From Reticulitermes lucifugus (taxonomy: Eukaryota > Arthropoda > Insecta > Blattodea > Rhinotermitidae): 64,000 bases of DNA. Below the pieces are notes generated by a model, which saw only the letters and a program-made list of their open reading frames with translations, did no database searches and had not been told where the DNA came from. Position numbers and translations under genes: made by a program. Below are positions 12,053-22,020 of the stretch, in pieces. The DNA is taken from the NCBI GenBank assembly GCA_026260175.1, contig JAKCWW010000431.1, forward strand, positions 1-64,000. Reading direction: 5' to 3'. Positions within the stretch are counted from its first letter, which is position 1; the number at the start of each line of letters is the position of its first letter.

Positions 12053-12854
12053 CAGCAAACCCTCTTCTTTCGCGAGTTGTCTCATCGCCGTTTCGCTTAT
12101 TCTCGGAAGATTTATTGTCTTAACTCTCGTGCAAATCGCTACACTTCCCTCGCTTATGAGCGGTCGCGCTTGTGTAGCGCATGACGTAGTAGGCAACGAG
12201 ACCGATTCTGCGCGCCTGTTTCAATCAGTGGCTACCTAGTTGTCGTGGGACACGGAATGTGCTTCTCCTGTACCTTATAACTAGTGATTGCTCTGATGTT
12301 TTAATTATGCCTTGGAAGTGTGATTGATGTACGTGCCGCTGTGGAGGGCAATGAGCGTTGCTGCTCGCGCACGTCATTAGAACGTAAAAGAATCAGCGAT
12401 TTATTTCATAAAGGAAAAATGACAAGTGCAGGGGAAGCACTAATGCCAGTGCTTCTATCGAGTTGCAAAATTTATTGCGGAAGTCGTGTTGACCCTTCCA
12501 CGAAAATATGGAAAGGGCCTTGGGTGTATGGCTGGAAGATGGAAATGGAGGCTCTGATGGCAACACACAAGGAGGTGTATAAGGACATGCAGAAGACCCC
12601 ATTGCAATCAGATATCACCTCTTTCTTCGCGAAATCTTCAGTCCCCTCTACCGCCACGCAGTATATGTCGTTCAATCACCCTCACACTTCTCACCCCTCA
12701 TTCCAGTGTTCAGCAACACAGTGTTCTTTTGTTTATCAATCACTAATTTATACAGTATCATGTTTCGTATGTCTTGGCTCCCCTAACCCATTTTCCCCTA
12801 ACTGCGCGCATGACGGTTTCACCGTGGCCCCCTTCGAACGGCAATGGTTTGGTG
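12053..12854 (+). mobile_element. Tigger/pogo-type DNA transposon, internally deleted
   Basis: The 802-bp element is flanked by TA on both sides (12051-12052 and 12855-12856). The left end CAGCAAACC and the inverted right end CACCAAACC differ at one position and stay roughly similar for about 20 bp. Inside, a plus frame (12320-12898, 192 codons) encodes MATHKEVYKDMQKTPL then QSDITSFFAKSS. QSDITSFF fits the PCNA-interacting box (Q..I..FF) known at the C-terminus of pogo/Tigger transposases. No helix-turn-helix or DDE core is visible, so most of the transposase is missing. The frame runs past the right terminus, so its annotated end is not a true protein end. Superfamily assignment rests on TA target, terminal repeats and C-terminal motif. 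Confidence 0.7.
12605..12628 (+). other. PCNA-box-like peptide QSDITSFF
   Basis: The codons CAA TCA GAT ATC ACC TCT TTC TTC satisfy the Q-x-x-(I/L/M)-x-x-F-F consensus exactly. It lies in the tail of the Tigger-like frame. Pogo transposase is known to bind PCNA through such a motif; binding here is inference. Confidence 0.6.
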
Positions 12855-12856
12855 TA

Positions 12857-13192
12857 TTTAATGTTTCAATGTGTCATCTTGTAACCTCCATTTATTAAAA
12901 CATAAGTTGCCACTACATAATTTTTGTAAACACAAAGCTGTAATTTATAAAACGCCCTTTGGTTTTCCTTCATGATTTTACTTAACTTTCTTTTCAATAT
13001 TTCAAGCACACGTTGAAGTTCCCCTTTTAGACCGTCTGGTTGGAAGTGGAATAGGACCACATTTTATTGTGTAAATTTATTTTGTTACTTAAAAATATTT
13101 AGGCCCAAAATAAGGCGGTAATAAGGCGTTAAATAATAAATCACTGATGAACGGGAATATACATTTAGAAATTTGTCATACTAATAATTTAA
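12857..13192. other. Unassigned AT-rich DNA
   Basis: No recognisable feature; a 64-codon minus frame (12866-13060) has no domain. Confidence 0.4.
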
Positions 13193-13460
13193 TTGCCGAT
13201 CCCAGGGGCTGCTTGGTCTAAGGCGTGGATTTGCGGCCGCTCGCTTGCTGGCATTGTGGATTCGAATCCCGCCGGGAGCATGGATGTCTGTCTCTTGTGA
13301 GTGTTGTGTTTTGTCAGGTAGAGGTCTCTGGGACGGGCTGATCACCCGTCCAGAGGAGTCCTACCGAGTGTGGTGTGTCTGAATGTGATCGTTAAGCCTC
13401 GATAATGAGGAGGCCCTGGACCACAAGAGGCTGTTGCACCATGGGAGGAGGGGTGGGGGA
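13193..13460 (+). mobile_element. tRNA-derived SINE, family C
   Basis: Starts with TTGCCGATCCCAGGGGCTGC, followed by TTGGTCTAAGG (A-box region) and GGATTCGAATCCCGCCGGGA (B box). The body then contains GTCAGGTAGAGGTCTCTGGG, CGGGCTGATCACCCGTCCAG and AGGAGTCCTACCGAGTGTGG, with AAGCCTCGATAATGAGGAGG near the end. The same order recurs inverted at 13700, 44664 and 46303, and plus at 38717. It is a non-coding retroelement mobilised in trans. The copy looks nearly full length. Confidence 0.85.
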
Positions 13461-13699
13461 ATTATTTGGTTACTTTATTAAACATTATGGTGAAGAAACG
13501 GCTCTTTAAATTTGTTTCCCTTTTATGTAATGAAATGTTGTTTTCAAAAGTCTCGAGCTGGCAGTTAACGAAATAAACAGTCATAAGGGTGGAATGCCAC
13601 TTTTTGTATTTTTCGTGAAATTATGAGAAATTGATAGTAGGACCTGTAATTCCCACGGAACTGTGTGAACTACAATGTAAAAAAGCAGTTATTTTTTTC
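13461..13699. other. Spacer between two inverted SINE C copies
   Basis: AT-rich and without recognisable content. It separates family C copies in opposite orientation. Confidence 0.5.
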
Positions 13700-13943
13700 A
13701 ATGGCTCGACAGCCCCTTGGGGGTCAAGGCCACCTCATTTTTCGAGGCTTCACGATCACACACTTTTTAGACACACCACACTCGGTAGGNNNNNNNNNNN
13801 NNNNNNNNNNNNNNNNNNNNNNNNNNNNNNNNNNNNNNNNNNNNNNNNNNNNNNNNNNNNNNNNNNNNNNNNNNNNNNNNNACAGACATCCATGCCCTCG
13901 GCGGGATTCGAACCCACAATCCCAGCAAGCGAGCGGCCGTAGA
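13700..13943 (-). mobile_element. SINE family C, inverted, interrupted by N gap
   Basis: Reads as the reverse complement of the family C body: AATGGCTCGACAGCCCCTTG, ACACACCACACTCGGTAGG, then N, then ACAGACATCCATGCCCTCGG and the B-box complement GGGATTCGAACCC. The gap takes the place of the middle. The minus-sense peptide RRDSNPQSQ seen here is only a by-product of the B-box region. Confidence 0.85.
13790..13881. other. Assembly gap, 92 N
   Basis: A run of N inside a SINE C copy. The expected missing text is the GTCAGGTAGAGG-TGATCACCCGTCC part of the family, so the gap is probably about true size. Confidence 0.95.
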
Positions 13944-14778
13944 AAGCAGTTAACACTTAAATTAAATTAGGCCCACATATTTCTAGTTTCAATTAGGAGA
14001 GTTAGGTCCACTTTACTTCTTGCAGAAAGCCGCATATATTGCAGCCACTTATGACCTGTTAATGCAAGAGGACATTCTGAATTTTTAATAGCCAGCTAGC
14101 TCAATCAACTCACCTTAATGACTACGGCGAATGTATATTTCAAATACTCGAAATAAATTCAGGCTGTACTGTGTGATTTTGAAAGTTGCCTCTTATGATA
14201 AGCTGAAAATTAGACGCTAGTTTGTCACTGTCCGATATATTGCAGTTTGCCAAATCCAGCTTCAGAAACGTATGCAGGCCTATGTAAGAGTAATTATATA
14301 TAATATATGTGGATAATATTCATGAATAGAATATCGTATGCTTTATAAAGACCAAATGTTCACATAAAATTACTCTTCATTACAGTTATAATGAGTCTCT
14401 GTGACGTGACAACATGCAATTTATACAGAACACTTGCCTTGCCTATCCAGTTGCTTACCCTCGCCTGCAGCGACTCCTATACGTGCATTCTTTAGTACCA
14501 ACCTTTACCATGAGAGCCGTGTAATTTGAAACCAGACATGATACCCCTCTTGTCTGACTGTATAGATGGCATGATTAGGTGTAGCTGTTTTCCTGTTAAG
14601 CAATCTGTCGATTTTTAAGTTATCTGTGCCGAACTAGAAAAGTTCATGTATAAAACACTTGACATTACAATTTACATGTTTACGCAGTGTAATGTGTGTA
14701 AACTGAGGGTCTCACGGCAGTAATGTTAAGAATATTATGCTATGTGATGCCTTGTGTTTTGGTGGGTGGTTATCAGTG
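13944..14778. other. Unassigned AT-rich DNA
   Basis: No gene, RNA or repeat recognised. Confidence 0.4.
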
Positions 14779-14880
14779 TTTCAGTCGAACCTGCTGCTTC
14801 CGTTTTCAGGGCCGTAGGTGTAAGTAGCAGGTTCCTCCGACTGATTTACATCTATCCATTAAATTACATGACTTCACATT
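14779..14880. repeat. Foldback pair with hammerhead-like wording
   Basis: GTCGAACCTGCTGCTTCC (from 14784) is answered by the inverted GTAGCAGGTTCCTCCGAC (to 14841), a stem of about 18 bp around a GTTTTCAGGGCCGTAGG centre. On the minus strand the left half reads CCCTGAAAACGG then TTCGACTGAAACAC, the same order as CTGAAGACGG...CCGAAACG at 62951-62987. The block is also homologous to the foldback at 55801-55925. I read it as two oppositely oriented ends of one dispersed family, possibly Penelope-like, but family identity is inference. Confidence 0.5.
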
Positions 14881-15558
14881 ACAGAAGATTCGAATATTAC
14901 TACGCAGTGTAACTGGTGTAAAGTTAGTCGGATGGGTTGGGCTTGTGCGTAAGATGTAAGAGATAAGAAACTTTGAAATTCTGCTACGGCAACGTTAGTT
15001 ATCTGGTTACTCAAATTCTTAATGGAACGTCAAAATTTGTACCCAAATATATTATAAGTCGCACTTTAATTTATCGTGTTTTCGCCATTTCTTGTTGCCC
15101 GCCGACTCCCCACTGGTTAGAAGGACAGTGAAACAACAGAAGGCTGACAAGATGTCCCATTGTGATCTGATGACTGAAGTAAGAATATTTTATTGAAGAC
15201 ACAAAAGGAAATATGTACGCACTTGTGAAAACAGTTACAAGGCAATACTGAAAACCTGCTGGGAATTATTCATTGGGTAGCAACAGAAAGAAGTCTTATT
15301 GTCACACGGGGCTGTTTATTTGACAAGCAATACAACAGGAAGTATGTGAACAACACTTTTCCTTCTAGAATATATTTACCCCTGTAACGTTATTCTGAGT
15401 TATATGAAATATTTCAGTGACGCTCCTGAAGATTTGTCTTTTATTACTTGTAAAATTATCCGAACTTTTTCGTTCAGTCTTTCTTTCTAATGTATTACGC
15501 CCCTTATTTTTGCTATGGGAAAAAATTTAGGAGTGATTTAGGAAATAGTGTCGTCTAG
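14881..15558. other. Unassigned AT-rich DNA
   Basis: Nothing recognised. Confidence 0.4.
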
Positions 15559-15613
15559 AGCTGTGTTTCCCAAACTGTGTTTTTCTCGTAACCCTGGGGT
15601 TCCGTGAGAGAAT
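15559..15613 (+). mobile_element. hAT-like terminal fragment
   Basis: AGCTGTGTTTCCCAAACTGT followed by GTAACCCTGGGGTTCCGTGA resembles the left terminus (CAGTGTTTCCCAAAC..GGGGTTCCG) of many hAT elements. No matching right end or 8-bp duplication was found, so only one edge is supported. Confidence 0.45.
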
Positions 15614-15639
15614 TCCGATGATGGCAGCTTATGTTCACA

Positions 15640-15712
15640 AACTTCTTGTTCTTCTTGTTCTTCCTACGGTACTACATCCCTGGATGGGACTTGACCTCCT
15701 CAAATGTTCACA
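15640..15712 (+). mobile_element. SINE-like 3' fragment
   Basis: CTTCTTGTTCTTCTTGTTC then CCTACGGTACTACATCCCTG and GATGGGACTTGACCTCCTC resemble a 'CTACAGCCC..GG.CTTGGCCTCCTC' unit common in insect repeats as I remember them. It directly follows the hAT-like end. There is no second copy in the window, so the family is not confirmed. Confidence 0.3.
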
Positions 15713-15770
15713 GACAACTCGGTCTTATACTCGGACGCAGCTCGTTCCCTGCAACAACTTAGAGTGCTAA

Positions 15771-15791
15771 GCCAGCCAGCCAGCCAGCCAG
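15771..15791. repeat. (CCAG)n microsatellite
   Basis: About five tandem CCAG units, preceded by AAG. Confidence 0.9.
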
Positions 15792-16441
15792 AGACTTCGC
15801 GCGATGTTTAAAAATGACGATGGTAGGAAAAGCAGAGGTACTCGTAGAAATGCTCTCTGCTCTTCGGCTTGACCCAACACAAGCAGGAAGGCAATAAATC
15901 AGGAAAATCACACGTATGCTTGAACGTTACGTGTGGTAATTTTTCGGTATGAAAATAAACTCTATGTTTTATTTCTTGTATTATTTTTCAGACATTTTTA
16001 CGTTTCCTCCTGCGTATTTAAAAGGCCCAAAATAAATCAGTTTGATCAAGGCTGCTCTAGAACGACTGTTTTTGTACAGTAGATTATAACTGTGTTACTT
16101 GATGATGGTGTGAGTTACTGTCATTTTGTAGCTTTGGGTACAATGTAAGTGATGATTAAATTAGTACTTAGAATGGTTTAATATTTATAGCTTGACTTTG
16201 TAAAGTCATACTTATGAGGCTTCAGGGGTGACGTTTCTTCATACTACTTATACGTAGGCTAATGAGAATTTATGCCATTTATATTTGGATATGTTATAAT
16301 CTGAATCTCGTCCTCAATATTGAATGATAATTTCTTGCACTCCACTTTACTTGAGGCAATACGATTTTAAGCAGGCGACAAATGAAATTAATAAATGGCA
16401 AACAACGCTGTCGGAATTTGCCTGTAGGCTACTGCAATATA
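15792..16441. other. Unassigned AT-rich DNA
   Basis: No feature recognised before the transposon edge. Confidence 0.4.
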
Positions 16442-16749
16442 CAGAGGGGTCGAAAAGTCACGCAACCCATTTTTTAAAACATGTTTTATTTATCAAAACA
16501 TGTAAGTGAAAAGCAGAAAAACAGAATGTAATATTAAATGTCGGGAATGTCCACCACACGCAGCTATGCATGCATTTTCTCTTTTCCTTGTATTTGACAC
16601 AACCCATGAAGAGTTCTTTCGTCTTGTAAAGGGTGCAGGCTGTTTTATACACATCCTCTTGCTGAAACCCGCCGATAGAGTTACATCCGCAGTTTAATTA
16701 CTGTCATCAATTATTTAAATATGGGTTGCATGACTTTTCGATCGCACTG
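16442..16749 (-). mobile_element. Tc1/mariner miniature element with transposase C-terminal remnant
   Basis: A 308-bp element with flanking TA at 16440-16441 and 16750-16751. Its ends are inverted repeats of about 38 bp: left CAGAGGGGTCGAAAAGTCAC then GCAACCCATTTT; inverted right CAGTGCGATCGAAAAGTCAT then GCAACCCATATT. On the minus strand a frame reads CIAACGGHSRHLI shortly before the left end. This resembles the C-terminal 'C....GGHFEHLL' peptide of Tc1/mariner-related transposases. It is therefore an internal-deletion derivative that keeps the last codons and not a de novo miniature. The two overlapping short plus frames are shadows. Both termini are well preserved, so it could have been moved in trans. 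Confidence 0.85.
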
Positions 16750-16751
16750 TA

Positions 16752-17546
16752 CAAGAACGCCCTTTCCAATCCCATTTCTTATAAAATAATTACAAAAAGT
16801 TTTAACATAGGTGGCTCTGTTTATTCTGAAAACAGGCCCTGCATATGTATGTATATACGGAAAATGTAAAGCTGTCCCTGTGCTTAGTTAAGCATCACCT
16901 CATAAAGGCTTAGGGGGAAGTGTAGATGTAGATCCACGTATGCTTTACCTCTGTACCAGATGGAGATACATTATGTGCATACTAAATTTCCACTTTGCGA
17001 CTAATCGTCAAGTATCATCTGAAAGCACGTTTTATTCTATGCTAGACAGAAACTGATTTTGGTACAGGAGAGAGCTTGCGAATCATGAAGGATACATCAC
17101 GTACGCATATTCTGAGAGAGTTTCAAGTTACAGTCCGTACCAGCAGGTGGTACCCGTGGGGGTCGGTCGCGACTATTCCCGCCCCATCACAAGCTCACGT
17201 CTTTATCACAGCGGAGACAGTATCGACCATCTCCAAAAGGTGGAAGATTTAAAACTTTCAAATACACACTCGCATCCCAAGGAAACAAACACCAAATGTT
17301 CATACGTTGATGAACTACCAGCTGTTTCAGTCAGCAGTCCCCTCACATGTTGTTACTGTAGTGTTGTACCCCACAGTATAAGAGAGATGTTCAGGAACTT
17401 TCTTGCAAAGTTTGTTTCACTCATTGTATGTTTAGTTTCTATATGCGGCATAAAAATGATGGGCTATTTGTGTCTTATGTCTGATTTTTTGCTGGTTATA
17501 ACGTTAGTCAGTATGAATACTGCTTGTGCATAGACAACATAAGAAT
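16752..17546. other. Unassigned; contains a 128-codon frame
   Basis: The plus frame 17147-17533 begins MVPVGVGRDYSRPITSSRLY and ends in a hydrophobic stretch (LAKFVSLIVCLVSICGIKMM and LVITLVSMNTACA) that could form one or two membrane segments. I recognise no domain, see no promoter or splice evidence, and treat it as probably chance. Confidence 0.25.
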
Positions 17547-17800
17547 CGTACACACATACACACGCACATGCGCACACACATGTATACACACGTACATTAA
17601 TTGGTAATATACCTAAATATATATAATACATAGGCCTATACATGTACGTACGTACAGGCCTATGGGCCTTGATGTGTGCCAGTGTGTATAGGCCTTATAT
17701 ACGACTATACATATATGCAGACATACACTCAAGTATACACATGCCGTACAGAGGCTAATTATACACATTACGAGTACGTACACATCAACATTAATACGTA
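17547..17800. repeat. Alternating purine-pyrimidine tract (CA/TA/ACGT)
   Basis: About 250 bp dominated by ACACAC, GTATACAC, ATATAT and ACGTACGTAC words, with several self-complementary pieces such as TACGTACGTA. It is a degenerate microsatellite able in principle to form Z-DNA or cruciforms. Confidence 0.7.
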
Positions 17801-18221
17801 AAGTACTAGGAACTGTAGGTTAATTGGTGAGCCGCTACCTAGGAAAGGTTGATAAGAACTATGTTAAATTCTAAATGAATTATTTATGAACTAACTCAGA
17901 TAACCCTGTAGGAGCCGCATAGAACACTTGCTTTATTAGTTTTTGCGGTGAAATAATTTTAGTTAACTTGTTTTGTAATTAGTTCGTGTAGTAAGCACAA
18001 GAAGGTTGTGGTATTCAGGTGAAGGAAGACCCTTGCTAATGTGCTATTTTATTGATAATTTGATGTGCAAACAGCTTAGTTGACTGTGTAACATCATTAA
18101 TCTTAACAAGTACCTTGCCGTTTAGTCCTATAACCGATCGTTCTTTGAATAGATTATCTCTTACAAGACGCTTAGAGGAAACCCGCATGAAAAATTTAGA
18201 CACCACGATAAATCAGTTGAG
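17801..18221. other. Unassigned AT-rich DNA
   Basis: Nothing recognised. Confidence 0.4.
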
Positions 18222-18866
18222 GTTATACGTACCTATTTCTGTAGTTCATATGCATCTATTTCTGTAGTTCATACCTTCGTATTTCTGTAGCTCATACGTA
18301 CCCATTTCTTTAGTTTATACGTGCTTATTTCTGTAGTATACACGTAGCTATTTCTGTATTTCATACTTGCCTGTTTCTGTATTTGATGCATACCTATTTC
18401 TGTAGCTCATACATACCTATTTCTGTAGCTCATACATACCTATTTCTGTAATCCGTACGTGCCTAGTTCAGTAGTTCATACGTGCCTATTTCAGTAGTTC
18501 ATACGTACCTATTTCTGTAGTTTATACATATGTATTTCTGTAACTCAAACGTACCCATTTAAGTAGTTTGTACGTACCTATTTCTGTATTTCATACCTAC
18601 CTGTTTCTGTATGTCATACGTGCCTTTTTCTGTACTTCATGCTTAAATATTTCTGTAGCTCACACGTACCCATTTCTGTAGTTTGTACATACCTATTTCT
18701 GTAGTATATACTTACCTTTTTCTGTATTTCATACGTACGTGTTTCTGTAGTTCATAGTACCTCTTTTTGTAGTTCATGCTTACCTATTTCTGTAGCTTAT
18801 ACGTTCCTATTTCTGCAGACCATACGTACCTGTTTCTGTAGTTCATGCGGGCCTATTTGTGTAGTT
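18222..18866 (+). repeat. Minisatellite, 23-bp unit, about 28 copies
   Basis: Tandem units of the type TACCTATTTCTGTAGTTCA-TACG. The period, counted between successive TATTTCTGTAG words, is 23 bp, and 645 bp gives about 28 units. The core ATTTCTGTAG is the most conserved part; the TACGTACC linker varies. The array is non-coding, since 23 is not a multiple of three and stops occur in each frame. Confidence 0.9.
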
Positions 18867-19200
18867 CCTTTCTGCACGATCTGTTCTATGCTATATCCAA
18901 TCAAAATAACATCGCAGCAGTTCCCTAATTTTTCAGATATTTTTTTCTGTTCTCATGACATAACATTGCGACGGCTGTGTTACGAGATGCTGCTATTGCA
19001 AAAAAATATTTCTGCGTTACAAAAAATTACTTTAAATGAACGAATAAATAAATTAGGTTGTAAATATTAAATGTTAATATTAAGTCGAAAAGAGGAACTT
19101 TGGTAGACGCAAGAGAAAAGGTTTGTTCAGAAATACGAGCCGGACCAATTTAGTCAGTGTAAGTTTTGACGTTTCCGTGGTCGATATAACTCAAGTAATG
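18867..19200. other. Unassigned AT-rich DNA before a LINE relic
   Basis: The 60-codon frame at 18888-19070 has no domain. Bases 19080-19200 may be more of the LINE relic that follows, but I cannot align them to a motif. Confidence 0.35.
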
Positions 19201-19336
19201 CATTACATTTGGGGCTCCTTACTACCGGCCCGTTCAAAATCTGCATGTCTTCTGTCAAGAAATCTAAAGATAAAGACGTTTTAAAATAGAAGTTTCCATT
19301 TTCTTATATGGATGTGAATCTTGGTCTCTCACCGTG
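19201..19336 (+). mobile_element. LINE relic (…LYGCESWSLT…)
   Basis: One frame gives SLLPARSKSACLLSRNLKIK (from about 19217) and, after a frame change, VSIFLYGCESWSLT at 19292-19333. 'LSRNLKIK.YKT...LYGCE.W.LT' is a well-known stretch of insect endonuclease-reverse transcriptases, just after the catalytic domain. In intact proteins the next residues are LREEHRLRVFEN, the motif seen at 8076. It is a short, broken 5'- and 3'-truncated copy. Confidence 0.75.
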
Positions 19337-20054
19337 TGAACACACACTGGGAGCAAATTTTTAAGGATCATACCACCGTAGTACACACAAGCATGCGTGT
19401 CTTCACTGTGTTTATGTTGTTCTTAGAGGGATTACAAAAGTTATGTTCGGTCAAAAATTTACATTTTTAAAACGAACATAGCGAAAATGTTTGAGAATTG
19501 AATGGTAGTAAAAATATTTACGAATTCGGTGTGCTTTTACTTCTGTCGTGAATGTGTTTTTGTTTTGCTACTGGTCCTAAACATTTTATTAAATTTCACA
19601 TGTTTTATTGTAATATATTTTTCCTGTGTTCTGTTAAAAAGAGGCGACTACTTACCTGTATTTTCTGCTTCTTTGCCAAGTCAAACATCTTATCCTTCTC
19701 TCTGTATAGCATTTTTCTAGCTTAGTAAATACCACTATCAACATAGACCCTAACTCATGAGTTTCCTTTCAAATCCAATCGGTCCTGATGTTCTTAATTT
19801 TCATAATGTAATATTCTAAAGCAAAGTTGGAAAGAAGTTTCAATATATTGTCCACTTTTTCCATATCACTTTGAGTAAGAAACGTATGAGACATGTTAAT
19901 TTGTAGCCTATGTAAGAATTGTATAAACGATGTGTTCAAAGATGTTCGACTATCATAAGTAATTTCTGGTTATACCGAATTCAGTTAGAATGTTGTACAA
20001 TAGATTGCCATAAGTGAATAATGCTTTTTGAAGTGTACATAAAGATTAGTTTGA
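19337..20054. other. Unassigned AT-rich DNA
   Basis: The 72-codon frame at 19502-19720 is hydrophobic (CVFVLLLVLNILLNFTCFIV) but has no family match, and such frames are common in T-rich DNA. Confidence 0.35.
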
Positions 20055-20270
20055 CTTCGTGTTCCTCACTTGCACACAGGCGGTTCCCGATTCGAATCTC
20101 AGACATGACAACAGCTGTCTTGACTGAGGGTTTTCGTTGCTTTCGCCATCCCTGCAGGCAACTGCCGGTTAGTAGATTGAAACACACTATTGCCGCCTTC
20201 TCTTCAGTCCTTTCTGATGACCTAAACGAGATTTTTCTCTCATGTAATTTGTCTCTGAATAAAAACTACA
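20055..20270 (+). mobile_element. tRNA-derived SINE, unassigned family
   Basis: Contains the B-box-like GATTCGAATCTCAGACATGA followed by ACTGAGGGTTTTCGTTGCTT, TCGCCATCCCTGCAGGCAAC and CCTTTCTGATGACCT. The layout (B box, then a body with a pyrimidine-rich word) suits a tRNA-derived SINE. No second copy is in the window. The overlapping open frames on both strands are probably shadows. Confidence 0.5.
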
Positions 20271-21481
20271 GTTGATATGACATCCACAAATAGGCAATGA
20301 CCATTTGACTTTTTATAATGATTTGATGTTTTGCACCTCTTTATCTATATCGTTTTCTGCCAAGTAGGCCTATCAGTCTGTATCCAATAGAAGCACTATG
20401 TGTAAGCAAGGTGTTGGCAATTTTAAAACCTTTGCCAATTAACTAGTCCCATACAGACCCACTTTGTTCTAAATGCAAAATTACCTTAAGGGCAGCCTAT
20501 TAATTCGATCTCTTGCAATCTATACCAACATAATGGGAAAAGAATTGTGTTAAAATGAACACTATTATGACAGGTCATATAAAATAATTAGTGTTTGTTT
20601 GTGGTTTTGTTATGCTAGTAGTGGTGTGAGTGATTGAGCAATCAAGTTGAATGCGGCTGGCATGGTAGGAGCTCTGCGGGGGGCAAATTGAGTCTGTTAC
20701 CTGGAGTCTGTAGCTTACACTGCCCCGTCACTGGCAGACAGACAGCCTGGTACTCCTCATAATATTTCTCATTCACATACATATTAAGAGCGGTCTGCAG
20801 AAACTGCCAGCTCCTTCACAAAAAACCTAGGTCCTGCATGTGAGGAACCGAAGGAGAAGGGATGAAGTTGCATACCGAGGGTCTATTCTCTATGTATTTC
20901 ACAGGTTAATTTTTAGGATATTTACATGAAGGGCTTTGTTACGATGGGTTAGACATTTAGCCCGGATGAATGACATAATAACTGCGTGCGACCAAACGTC
21001 GCCGTATGAATGAGAAAAAATACTGCTTCAATTCTGTGAGGTCCCAGTTTTGAATCTGCGAACGAAGGCTGGTTATCTGACAGGTTTACGTCGTTTTGTC
21101 GGTCCATCCAGGAGGATTTTGGGTCAGATTGTGACCGTGTATAGCCTTTCGCCACCATTACGGCACTCGACGCTATGCAGCCAGTGTAGTTGAAGGCTTT
21201 GTAGTAAATATCGTAAGAGTAAAGAAAGCCGTTTGGTTCAGAATTGTTGCCAAACGCAATGTTGATAAACAGGCCAATTATAGAACGAGTATAACAGAAG
21301 AGGAATACATTAATAACTGTATTAGAAAAATAGGTCGTTGGTGACGACCTGCCGTGATTGTAGTCAAAAGCAGACGTCGGTGTTACCGCTGCCAGATATT
21401 GATGTTCTCTTGGCCAGACGTTTGGTTCTTAACTTCGGACTTAAAATTCCTCCCGCTAGAAACTTGGTTTAAATTAATTAT
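20271..21481. other. Unassigned DNA
   Basis: Bases 20640-20880 are GC-richer with GACAGACAGCC and GGAACCGAAGGAGAAGGG, possibly a degenerate repeat I cannot name. No gene is recognised. Confidence 0.3.
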
Positions 21482-21665
21482 TTGGTTTATAGGTTTTCTC
21501 TTCTTGTCTCTCTCTTTTTCCTTTCTTATTTTCTGTGTTTCTTGTCGCTTTTGCTTTATTTTGTACTTTTCTCCTGTACTTTTTTTACTCTCACTTCCTT
21601 TAATTATTTCTTACTTCCTTTCGCTGTCTTTTTCTTTGTTTTTTCTCTATACGTTTCGTATTTAT
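21482..21665 (+). repeat. Pyrimidine-rich tract
   Basis: A plus strand of mostly T and C (TCTCTTCTTGTCTCTCTC, TTTTTCTTTGTTTTTTCTC). It creates overlapping open frames (21354-21827, 21482-21847) rich in F, L and S, which I read as by-products of composition. Similar tracts lie at 22925, 39530 and 41090. Confidence 0.75.
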
Positions 21666-21894
21666 TGCAGTTATTGGTCCCCTTTCCCGAATGTGCTTGT
21701 CATAAACTTTGCAGAATTAAAGGCAATAAAATATTACAATATTTTAAAAAGTGGGTTGATATTTATATCTCTGCGTGTGTTATGCAGCCATATGGATCAC
21801 CGCTTGTGCTTAAGATGGACTACATGATAGTAGCAATAAGACATTGACGTCTCGGTCGGCATTGCAGTCTCGACCTTTTCTGAAAAATTTACCT

Positions 21895-22020
21895 AGCGTG
21901 CGTATTTAGGGACAGTGTGATTTTAGAGTGTCCTTCGAGAGATATAGTGAACGATAGTTGTTGAGTGGAAGGATTATTTGTGGAAAGTGTGACTCAAGAT
22001 GGGAATAGTCAAATTTTCCC
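21895..22020 (+). repeat. Dispersed repeat, copy 1 (AGAGTGTCcTTCGAGAGAT)
   Basis: AGAGTGTCCTTCGAGAGATA then GTTGAGTGGAAGGATTATTT and CAAGATGGGAATAGTCAAA. The same series of words, diverged, occurs at 54695-54825 (AGAGTGTCTTCGAGAGATG ... TTATGGGTATTGTCAAAATG). It is an old interspersed family of unknown type. Confidence 0.6.

Noticed and set aside
17147-17533. A 128-codon frame with a hydrophobic end
   Set aside because: No domain, splice site, promoter or repeat support; kept only as a mention in the feature list.
18222-18866. CRISPR-like array
   Set aside because: Units are contiguous with no unique spacers, and the context is eukaryotic.
21354-21827. A 157-codon hydrophobic frame
   Set aside because: T-rich DNA encodes hydrophobic residues by default; there is no family motif and a second frame overlaps it.
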